This document shows, piece after piece, positions 6,183 through 11,909 of a stretch of DNA of 11,909 nucleotides. The translations under genes and the position numbers were made by a program. Below the pieces are notes generated by a model. The model was not told the DNA's origin, did no database searches, and saw only the letters and a program-made list of their open reading frames with translations. The DNA is taken from the NCBI GenBank assembly GCA_017626275.1, contig JAGAJD010000242.1, forward strand, positions 1-11,909, written 5' to 3'. The DNA comes from Lachnospira sp. (GTDB taxonomy: Bacteria; Bacillota; Clostridia; Lachnospirales; Lachnospiraceae). Numbering within the stretch: the first letter of the stretch is position 1; each line of letters opens with the position of its first letter.

Positions 6183-8099
6183 TTATTCGCCGGAATTATT
6201 ATTAGGGATATCAATATCTACCATTCCCTCTACTTCACTATCTGTAGTATCAACCGGTTCTGCCTGAACATCTTTAAAAATATTCATATACGGCAACAGC
6301 TCTTCAAATATATCATGTGCTAAAAGCAAATTATCTACTGTACTTCCCGAAGTTCCTGTTGTCTCATAAGGCTCATCAAGCAACACATAAATCATAACCT
6401 GAGGATTCTCTGCCGGTGCACAGCCGATAAACGAAACAACCCATTTCAAATCATTTCTGTTTCCCTTTTGTGCAGTACCTGTTTTTCCTCCAATAGAATA
6501 TCCGGTCACTGACGCTTTCTTTGCAAGTCCTTCATCTACAGTAGACCTAAGATACTGTCTTAAAAGCTTTGATGTCGAACTTGTTACCGTCTGTCTGACT
6601 AATGTTGGTTCAAAATTTTTAACAACCTCTCCCGATGCTTTTTCAATCCGCTTTACAATATGCGGCTGATAATAATCTCCGCCGTTAATCAATGAACAAA
6701 ATGCTGCTCCCATCTGTATCATTGTAACATTGATATTCTGCCCGAAAGCATTTGTTGCAACGTCAGTTTCCGACATGTCAGATTTCTTTGTAATACCGTT
6801 TTCCTCTGCCGGAAGGTCTATACCCGTTTTACTTCCAAAGCCAAACAACCTCTGATACTGTGCAAACTTAACGCCGCCCAGTCTTGCAGCTATCTGCATC
6901 ATGGTAGGATTACATGACTGCATTAATCCCTGCTCAAGTGAAATTTCTCCATGTGAGCCCGTTTTATTATACACATGACATCTTATCGTGTAACCTCCTA
7001 TTGCCTCAAATCCTGCACAATAAAATGTATCCCCGTCATGAGTCACACCCTCTTCCAGACCTGACGCAACCGTAAAAGGCTTAAATGTTGAACCGGGTTC
7101 ATAAGTCTGAGAAATGCAGTAATTACGCCACAATGAATACATTGTATTTGACTTCTGCTCATCAGTCATTCCGGACAATTCTTCTTCTGAGTAGATTCCC
7201 TCAAGACTTCTTGGATTGTTTAAATCAAAAAACGGATAACTCGCCATGCCAAGCACTTCTCCGTTATTAGGATTCATAACCAAAACTGCCGTTGCATTTG
7301 ACGGCCTTTCCTCATTATATTCCGCTATCTTTCTCTCAATAATACTTTGAACATTATAATCAATTGTTGTTATAATATTATTGCCGTCTACTGCGTCCTT
7401 ATTAGTCTGCTGTACATCTAAATTCTCATCTACATAGCTGTACGAAACACCGTCTGTTCCTGACAGTTCATCGTCATAATAGCTTTCGAGTCCCAATTCA
7501 CCTCCGTTTGCTGCACTTGCAAACCCCACAACATCACATGCAAGCGTTGAAAATGGATATTTTCTGATGTAAGATTCTTCAAACCACACGCCCTTAATAT
7601 TCGGGTTATTCTTAGTATCCTGTACCAATGCTTTAAATTCCGCAATCTCATCAGATGTAAGTTCTTTTAAAAGCTTCTCATAGTGGCTGTCGGGCTTAGT
7701 TCTTAATATCTCCTCAAGATTGCTTCGCTCAAGCCCGAAACATGTAACCAACGCATTAATTGTCGGTTCTTTATAATCCGAATCGGAAAGAACAAGCTTA
7801 GGATCAAAAATGAGATTATATACTCTCTCGCTGTAAGCAAGTATTGTCCCGTTAGAGGTAAGAATTTCACCTCTTTTATTGGGAATTGTAGTAGATGTAT
7901 AAGACTGATGATCAAGCACCGCTTTAGAATAAGTATCACCATGACTGTAATTAATCATGGCTATTCTTCCTGCCAGTACCAAAAGCATAACTGCAATAAC
8001 ACAAAAGGCAATGCCGGCTTTCTTATGGGCTCTTTTCAGCATTGCCTTTTTTCTTCTGTACTTATTCCTTTTTGCTCTATTATCGCTATTCTCTGCCAT
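6183..8099 (-). CDS. pbpB: Intact class B penicillin-binding protein, FtsI/PBP2B type, 638 aa
   Basis: Septal peptidoglycan transpeptidase anchored in the membrane with its catalytic domain outside. Lys/Arg-rich cytoplasmic tail (1-28), one membrane segment (about 29-50), PBP dimer domain from PNKRGEILTSNGTILAYS (73-90) to GGELGLE (199-205), then the transpeptidase domain with all three active-site motifs: STFK (S337-K340), SCN (395-397) and KTGT (539-542). There is no PASTA domain; the tail is short and acidic. ATG 8099 is chosen over the TTG one codon upstream because GGAGAG lies 6 nt before it. It is 30 bp after ftsL and 68 bp before the second PBP. Position matches Bacillus pbpB, whose product works with FtsL/DivIC in the divisome. 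Because this copy is whole, interruption of the next one should be tolerated in growth. Confidence 0.93.
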   Translation of the reverse strand: MAENSDNRAKRNKYRRKKAMLKRAHKKAGIAFCVIAVMLLVLAGRIAMINYSHGDTYSKAVLDHQSYTSTTIPNKRGEILTSNGTILAYSERVYNLIFDPKLVLSDSDYKEPTINALVTCFGLERSNLEEILRTKPDSHYEKLLKELTSDEIAEFKALVQDTKNNPNIKGVWFEESYIRKYPFSTLACDVVGFASAANGGELGLESYYDDELSGTDGVSYSYVDENLDVQQTNKDAVDGNNIITTIDYNVQSIIERKIAEYNEERPSNATAVLVMNPNNGEVLGMASYPFFDLNNPRSLEGIYSEEELSGMTDEQKSNTMYSLWRNYCISQTYEPGSTFKPFTVASGLEEGVTHDGDTFYCAGFEAIGGYTIRCHVYNKTGSHGEISLEQGLMQSCNPTMMQIAARLGGVKFAQYQRLFGFGSKTGIDLPAEENGITKKSDMSETDVATNAFGQNINVTMIQMGAAFCSLINGGDYYQPHIVKRIEKASGEVVKNFEPTLVRQTVTSSTSKLLRQYLRSTVDEGLAKKASVTGYSIGGKTGTAQKGNRNDLKWVVSFIGCAPAENPQVMIYVLLDEPYETTGTSGSTVDNLLLAHDIFEELLPYMNIFKDVQAEPVDTTDSEVEGMVDIDIPNNNSGE

Positions 8100-8129
8100 C
8101 AAAAACTCTCCAAAGTACTCTGTTTAATA

Positions 8130-8615
8130 TTATTTGCTGCCCGGAATATCCTGATACTGCTTTACATATTCGCTCTCGCCTGCCTCATAACGGATTACCT
8201 GACTTCTTTCAGGGTATACCATTCCAAGCTCGTTTACTGCTGTTTCATAGATAGCATCATAGTCTATTCCTGCATTAATTTCAACCTCTAATTCATCATT
8301 TTCCGCAGTTAATGTGTTTAACTTTGCTTCCAGCTCAGCTACCTGTGCCGCATTATTTTTCACGGCAGTCTGCAGATTAAGATACTGATAGCAGATTGCA
8401 AAAATCACTGCCACAACAGTTGTGACTGCTGCCGTATATATGAAATTAATCTTGTTGGCACGATGAATTCTTCTCTGCTGCTCTTTTCTTAGCTGACGCT
8501 CCTGTTCTGACTGTTCAAGCTTTCTCTCTCTGTTTGGATATGCCTCCGCCGTCTGAAGCTTTCTTACGGTATTGCCCTGAACATAGGCTGTTTTTCCTCT
8601 ATAATCTTTACGCAC
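8130..8615 (-). CDS. ftsL: FtsL-like divisome protein (161 aa)
   Basis: Small bitopic membrane protein of the septum, expected to bind a DivIC/FtsB partner and the PBP encoded next. Long basic cytoplasmic part (about 1-58, rich in Arg/Lys/Gln/Glu), one membrane helix (about 59-79, INFIYTAAVTTVVAVIFAIC), then an extracytoplasmic coiled-coil (about 82-112: AAQVAELEAKLNTLTAENDE) and a short tail with the FtsL-like AVNELGMVYPERSQVI. The start is GTG at 8615, with GGAGGG 6 nt upstream. A TTG at 8657 extends the frame into the end of rsmH but has no ribosome binding site. FtsL sequences are poorly conserved, so the name depends mostly on topology and position between rsmH and the PBP gene. Confidence 0.85.
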   Translation of the reverse strand: MRKDYRGKTAYVQGNTVRKLQTAEAYPNRERKLEQSEQERQLRKEQQRRIHRANKINFIYTAAVTTVVAVIFAICYQYLNLQTAVKNNAAQVAELEAKLNTLTAENDELEVEINAGIDYDAIYETAVNELGMVYPERSQVIRYEAGESEYVKQYQDIPGSK

Positions 8616-8640
8616 TGCTTTCCCTCCATTAGCTTTATCA

Positions 8641-9579
8641 TTAAGTCCTGCGTTCAAACACCCTAAGCTTTGAACTCTTCGACCTTTTATTTTCTTCCAG
8701 TTCTTCTTCTGACGGAAGAATCGGTTTTCTTGTAATCACTTTCCCTTTAGATTTATTTCCGCACACACACACAGGAAAATCCGGTGGGCATGTACATGGA
8801 TTTTCATTATTTTTAAATCTTACCTTAACAATTCTGTCCTCTAACGAATGAAATGTTATTATACAGAATCTCCCCATATCATTAAGGTGATTTATCATCA
8901 TATCAATAGAATCATTCAGCACATCAAGTTCATGATTTAACTCAATGCGGATTGCCTGAAATGTTTTCTTTGCCGGATGCCCTCCAACCGCCCTGAATTT
9001 CATCGGAATAGCAGCCTTAATTATCTCATTGAGTTCAAATGTAGTCTCTATCGCTTTTTGTTGCCTTGCTGCCACAATATGCTTTGCGATATTCTTTGCA
9101 AATTTATCTTCACCATAATCCCGAATAATGCGGTAAAGTTCCATTTCGCTGTAATTATTTATTATATCTTTGGCAGTCATCTGCTGCCTTCTGTCCATTC
9201 TCATATCAAGAGGTGCATCTGTCTTATATGTAAAACCTCTCTCTGCCGTATCCAACTGATAAGACGACACTCCCAAATCCAAAACAATTCCGTCAACTTT
9301 TTCTATTCCCAGTTCTTTTAAAACAACGTCCATATTGCGGTAATTATTACGGACAATAGTCACTCTGTCCGCAAACGGTTGTAAACGTTCACCCGCCGCA
9401 TGAATTGCATCTTCGTCCTGGTCAATTCCGATAAGCCGCCCCCCATTTGAAAGTCTTTTTGCGATTTCAAAGGAATGTCCACCTCCGCCCAATGTCCCGT
9501 CTACATAGATTCCATCAGGCTTTATATTCAGATTGTCGATAGTCTCCTGTAATAACACATACTTATGCTTAAATTCCAT
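8641..9579 (-). CDS. rsmH: 16S rRNA (cytosine-1402 N4)-methyltransferase RsmH (MraW), 312 aa
   Basis: Cytosolic SAM-dependent enzyme that methylates the N4 of C1402 in the decoding centre of 16S rRNA. Visible marks: the N-terminal [18 protein letters not shown]-binding [10 protein letters not shown] (27-36) and GIDQDEDAI (51-59), [16 protein letters not shown] with RGFTY and APLDMRMD following, [10 protein letters not shown], a Cys-rich loop ([13 protein letters not shown]), and the closing [11 protein letters not shown]. Start: ATG 9579, because AAGGGTG is 6 nt upstream. Codons up to a TTG at 9600 are open but would place the start on top of that ribosome binding site. Length is normal for the family. 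It is separated from mraZ by an unusual 270-bp gap holding a MITE-like repeat. Confidence 0.97.
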   Translation of the reverse strand: MEFKHKYVLLQETIDNLNIKPDGIYVDGTLGGGGHSFEIAKRLSNGGRLIGIDQDEDAIHAAGERLQPFADRVTIVRNNYRNMDVVLKELGIEKVDGIVLDLGVSSYQLDTAERGFTYKTDAPLDMRMDRRQQMTAKDIINNYSEMELYRIIRDYGEDKFAKNIAKHIVAARQQKAIETTFELNEIIKAAIPMKFRAVGGHPAKKTFQAIRIELNHELDVLNDSIDMMINHLNDMGRFCIITFHSLEDRIVKVRFKNNENPCTCPPDFPVCVCGNKSKGKVITRKPILPSEEELEENKRSKSSKLRVFERRT

Positions 9580-9599
9580 ATCCATCACCCTTATGTACA

Positions 9600-9823
9600 A
9601 TAATCTGCTAACAATTCAGCCATGCGAAATTATATGTGCAATGTTGAACAACGTGAACAAGTTCACGTGAAAGCTTGCTTACAAAGAGCAAATTGCACAT
9701 ATAATTTTATAGGGCGGACGCCCAACATGAATAATTTGCCAGCCAAAATTAAAATTATTTTTTAATAATGTATATTCCGGCAAATTATGAATGGCATGGC
9801 TGAATAGTTATATAATCTGCTAA
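9600..9823. mobile_element. MITE-like non-coding insertion between mraZ and rsmH, with direct repeats
   Basis: The exact 12-nt direct repeat ATAATCTGCTAA at 9600-9611 and 9812-9823 has the look of a target-site duplication. Just inside are terminal inverted repeats of 17 nt with one mismatch: TAACAATTCAGCCATGC (9609-9625) against 9794-9810. Within lie further perfect inverted repeats: 16 bp at 9627-9642/9692-9707, enclosing 8 bp at 9651-9658/9661-9668; 5 bp GGGCG/CGCCC at 9712-9723; and 10 bp at 9731-9740/9779-9788. There is no reading frame of note. It is inside the dcw transcription unit and its RNA should fold strongly. No transposase is visible nearby, so it is probably a non-autonomous element. 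Confidence 0.7.
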
Positions 9824-9850
9824 ACATGACGTTATGGAGTTTTATGCATA

Positions 9851-10288
9851 CTATATTGAAAATCCAAGACTTTCCATATTCTCTGCAACCTCGTCCATAT
9901 CATCATCATAGCTGTCGATACATTCCTGCCAGCGTTCTTTACTCCATATTTCCACTCTGTTTGCAACTCCAACCAAAACTACGTCCTTTTCAAGTCCCGC
10001 AAAATCACGCAATACCTGTGGAAGCAGAATTCTTCCCTGCTTATCCACCTCGCATGTCGCAGCTCCTGCAAGAAAGAAACGTGCAAACTGTCTGGAATTT
10101 TTATTGGTAAGCGGCAGCGATTGAAGCTTTTCCTCAAATGCCTGCCACGCATCAGGTGCGTAGACAAAAAGACAGCCGTCAAGTCCTTTGGTAATCACAA
10201 ATTCCTCTCCTAAGGCTTCCCGGAACTTAACAGGAACAATTACTCGTCCCTTGGCATCAATTATATGGTTGTATTCACCCATAAACAT
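9851..10288 (-). CDS. mraZ: Transcriptional regulator MraZ, 145 aa
   Basis: DNA-binding regulator of its own dcw operon, a ring-forming protein of two SpoVT/AbrB-like halves. Both halves are visible: MGEYNHIIDAKGRVIVPVKF near the N-terminus and CEVDKQGRILLPQVLRDF in the second half, each with the D-x-x-GR-[IV]-x-[LV]P signature. The start is ATG 10288 (MFMGEYNH, as in Bacillus), preceded by GGAGG 10 nt upstream. A GTG at 10312 is open in frame but lies in the operator region before the ribosome binding site. Length is normal for the family. It is the first gene of the minus-strand cluster, directly downstream of a promoter and four tandem MraZ boxes, so autoregulation is likely. Confidence 0.97.
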   Translation of the reverse strand: MFMGEYNHIIDAKGRVIVPVKFREALGEEFVITKGLDGCLFVYAPDAWQAFEEKLQSLPLTNKNSRQFARFFLAGAATCEVDKQGRILLPQVLRDFAGLEKDVVLVGVANRVEIWSKERWQECIDSYDDDMDEVAENMESLGFSI

Positions 10289-10305
10289 GATTTTCGTTCC
10301 TCCGT

Positions 10306-10345
10306 CTACCACTTTTCACCATTTGCTACCACTTTCCACCACTTT
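10306..10345 (-). promoter_or_regulatory. Four tandem 10-nt MraZ-binding boxes
   Basis: Minus strand, read in order: AAAGTGGTGG (10345-10336), AAAGTGGTAG (10335-10326), CAAATGGTGA (10325-10316), AAAGTGGTAG (10315-10306). The exact 10-nt period and GTGG/ATGG cores match the MraZ operator design known from other bacteria (repeats about one helical turn apart, AAAGTGG in mollicutes). They lie between the probable start of transcription and the mraZ ribosome binding site, a position suited to repression. The third box is degenerate. Confidence 0.85.
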
Positions 10346-10352
10346 AGAGTCA

Positions 10353-10381
10353 ATTCTATACTTATTTTCATAAAATTACAA
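10353..10381 (-). promoter_or_regulatory. Sigma-A-type promoter of the dcw operon (mraZ)
   Basis: Minus strand TTGTAA (10381-10376), a 17-nt spacer, then TAGAAT (10358-10353). Transcription would start near 10346, right at the first MraZ box. It is the best -35/-10 pair upstream of mraZ. Confidence 0.65.
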
Positions 10382-10427
10382 GTGTTTTTTTCATAAATAA
10401 ACTGGTACAAAATGCCTATTATTGTTA

Positions 10428-10515
10428 CTGTTCACACGGTATCTTGTATACAAGTGTACATTCGTCGAGCTGGCTCGTAAAAATGTGCACTTGTATGCAA
10501 GATTCTGTGTAACAG
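10428..10515. repeat. Long imperfect hairpin between mraZ promoter and the rpn gene
   Basis: Core arms of 22 nt (10441-10462 and 10482-10503) differ at two positions, both G-U wobbles in plus-strand RNA (C-A mismatches on the minus strand). The apex adds CGAGC-TG-GCTCG (10466-10477). The stem extends outward with a few mismatches and one bulge to about 10428/10515. No T-run, reading frame or clear target duplication was found. It may be a small palindromic mobile repeat or an RNA structure. Apart from this, the promoters and the rpn leader stem, I see nothing in 10382-10811. Confidence 0.6.
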
Positions 10516-10673
10516 AATAACCTATTTTTCGGCAACTTCAAACATTCCTACTATATTTAGCAGTAACATATTATAAGTTCACAATATATGGTTTTTATTT
10601 AAAATTAATTACTCTATGGCTCATTTGATTAACTTCATCATGTCTACTAAAACATTCTTTTGTATTTTATTAC

Positions 10674-10702
10674 TTGACTTTTCTTCCATTATGTATTAGT
10701 AT
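10674..10702 (+). promoter_or_regulatory. Sigma-A-like promoter candidate for the rpn gene
   Basis: TTGACT (10674-10679), a 17-nt spacer, then TAGTAT (10697-10702), giving a leader of about 100 nt before the ATG at 10812. The surroundings are AT-rich, so other pairs are possible. Confidence 0.45.
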
Positions 10703-10751
10703 ATTAACAGAATATTTTTTATCATATAATAATATCACAGCTTTTTGTGAA

Positions 10752-10795
10752 GAGAATGCCGCAAAGAGTCTGCTCACTACTGCAACTGCATTCTC
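10752..10795 (+). repeat. Stem-loop in the rpn leader
   Basis: GAGAATGC (10752-10759) and GCATTCTC (10788-10795) form a perfect 8-bp stem with a 28-nt loop, ending 6 nt before the GAGG ribosome binding site of the rpn gene. It is not followed by a T-run, so it is not a terminator. Confidence 0.45.
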
Positions 10796-10811
10796 AGAAT
10801 TGAGGTACTTT

Positions 10812-11909
10812 ATGAAAAATGAGATGACTGAAATGACTTACAGCAATAAAGACAACACAAATAATCCACACACCTTAGATGAAACCAAGCAAATCCAAAA
10901 AAAATTCCACAAAATTTTTGACAAGACCTTTAAATGTGTTACTACTTTATCTTCTAAAGCTGTTGTAAATATGATTAACGGACTGTATGGCACTGATTAT
11001 CCTCCCGACAGCAAAGTAACCTACCCCGCTACCGACAGTGTTAATTCCAATTTAGACGAGCGGTATGCCGATGTCTTCATCACGATTAATGATACATATA
11101 CATACCATATGGAAGCACAGATGACAGAAGACCAATCCATAATTTTCCGCGTTTTTGAGTATGGATTTATGTATGCTCACAAACACCGCTTTGAAAATAT
11201 TCTGCGGTTTCCTGAGCCAAAAATCCTATACCTGTATTCCGAAAAAGAAATTCCTGAAAATTATGTACTGAAATTGCAATTTGGTTCTAACAGAACAATA
11301 GAATATCCCATAAGTACTTTTAACTTCATTGCTACCGATACCGAGGAACTAAACCAAAAGAAATTAATTCTCCTTATTCCGTTCCAGCTTCTAAAAATAC
11401 GCAAATTATTGCAGAAAGACCGCAGTCTTAATAATCTCAATAAATTGAAAAAGCTGTTGGTTTATGATATATTAGAACCAATAGAAGCAAACTATCGTGT
11501 TGGGAATATTGAGCTGGCAGACGCAGAAGTATTGAAGGAATTAACCAGGAAAATGTACTATGATTTATACGCCGGCTATTCCGAAATGGAAGAGGGAGGT
11601 ATCAATGATATGGTAGACGATATTATGGATTTGGAGTGTCTTAAAATAATCGAGAAACTGCGCCAACAGGTTGTGAAGGAAGTTCATGAAGAAATGCTTG
11701 ATGACATTGCTAAGCAGGCTGCTCAGGAATTCAATGACAGACTTGCTCAGGAGCTTACCGACAAAATCACTCAGGAAGTCACTGACAAAGTCACTCAGGA
11801 AGTCACTGACAAAGTCACCCAGGAAGTCACTGACAAAGTCACCCAGGAAGTCACTGACAAAGTCACCCAGGAAGTCACTGACAAAGTCACCCAGGAAGTC
11901 ACTGACAAA
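10812..11909 (+). CDS. Rpn family PD-(D/E)XK nuclease/putative transposase-like protein, 3' end beyond window
   Basis: 366 residues are visible from ATG 10812 (GAGG 6-7 nt upstream) with no stop before the edge. After a polar N-terminus, the region about 35-200 resembles Rpn/YhgA-type recombination-promoting nucleases (the PD-(D/E)XK transposase-like family), which nick or cut DNA. Visible catalytic marks are D87 in ERYADVFI and E101-x-Q103 in YHMEAQMTED, with the following FRVFEYGFMYAHK helix, then YPISTFNFIATDT and LLIPFQLLKIRKLL. The rest is a long helical, charged tail that turns into perfect DKVTQEVT repeats from about residue 317. It is transcribed divergently from the dcw cluster and unrelated to it. 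Members are usually multi-copy in Clostridia genomes. Roles in recombination or defence are proposed for the family and are not shown here. Confidence 0.85.
   Translation, partial: MKNEMTEMTYSNKDNTNNPHTLDETKQIQKKFHKIFDKTFKCVTTLSSKAVVNMINGLYGTDYPPDSKVTYPATDSVNSNLDERYADVFITINDTYTYHMEAQMTEDQSIIFRVFEYGFMYAHKHRFENILRFPEPKILYLYSEKEIPENYVLKLQFGSNRTIEYPISTFNFIATDTEELNQKKLILLIPFQLLKIRKLLQKDRSLNNLNKLKKLLVYDILEPIEANYRVGNIELADAEVLKELTRKMYYDLYAGYSEMEEGGINDMVDDIMDLECLKIIEKLRQQVVKEVHEEMLDDIAKQAAQEFNDRLAQELTDKITQEVTDKVTQEVTDKVTQEVTDKVTQEVTDKVTQEVTDKVTQEVTDK
11760..11909 (+). repeat. 24-bp tandem repeats in the rpn coding region
   Basis: Six full in-frame 24-bp units (11760-11903) plus 6 nt of a seventh reach the window edge. 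The first two differ by single bases; the last four are identical. Each encodes DKVTQEVT (first DKITQEVT), itself a doubled 4-residue pattern with Val every fourth position. The total number of copies cannot be seen. Identity at synonymous sites indicates recent expansion. Confidence 0.95.

Noticed and set aside
1183..10373. Plus-strand reading frames across the dcw cluster
   Set aside because: They lie opposite well-supported minus-strand genes, have no ribosome binding sites and encode no recognisable motifs.
11760..11909. CRISPR-like array
   Set aside because: The 24-bp units are directly adjacent without spacers and are read in frame as part of the Rpn protein.

Overview
The window looks like a low-GC, spore-former-type Firmicute, most probably a Lachnospiraceae-like member of the Clostridia. 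This rests on the AT-rich sequence, the strong GGAGG-type ribosome binding sites, the mraZ-rsmH-ftsL-pbp-spoVD gene order, and an Rpn-type gene with a repetitive acidic/helical tail. No species can be named from the sequence alone.

Most of the window (1-10400) is one minus-strand division/cell-wall (dcw) cluster. In transcription order: a promoter and four tandem 10-nt MraZ boxes (10306-10381); mraZ; a ~200-bp non-coding MITE-like insertion (9600-9823); rsmH; ftsL; an intact class B penicillin-binding protein (FtsI/PBP2B type); a second class B PBP in the spoVD position; and murD, cut by the left edge. murE and mraY, which sit between spoVD and murD in Bacillus subtilis, are absent here.

The main discovery candidate is that the spoVD-position PBP gene is split inside its transpeptidase domain by a ~2952-bp element (about 1999-4950). 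The 5' part carries the membrane anchor and the SxxK serine. The 3' part carries the SxN and KT(A/G) motifs. Both parts are free of stops and in the same frame, the element length is a multiple of three, and an imperfect 7-nt repeat lies at both junctions. Removing the element at that repeat restores a 602-residue protein with a canonical MN-SCN-PAF segment. The element carries a large serine recombinase next to one junction, a 37-residue small protein overlapping the recombinase start (candidate directionality factor), and a membrane-anchored peptidoglycan/polysaccharide deacetylase. This is the layout of skin-like sporulation-gene intervening elements. A promoter-like sequence resembling the mother-cell sigma-E consensus precedes the small gene.

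A second layer is possible. Just before the small gene, and again just before spoVD, an inverted repeat could hide the ribosome binding site in read-through transcripts. In both cases the candidate sporulation promoter overlaps the upstream arm or loop, so transcripts starting there would lack that arm. This would let sporulation genes sit silently inside a vegetative operon. It is inference, but testable.

To the right of mraZ (10382-10811) there is no gene. That stretch holds a long imperfect hairpin (10428-10515), a sigma-A-like promoter and a leader stem-loop. They precede a plus-strand Rpn/PD-(D/E)XK nuclease gene whose 3' end runs off the window in perfect 24-bp tandem repeats.
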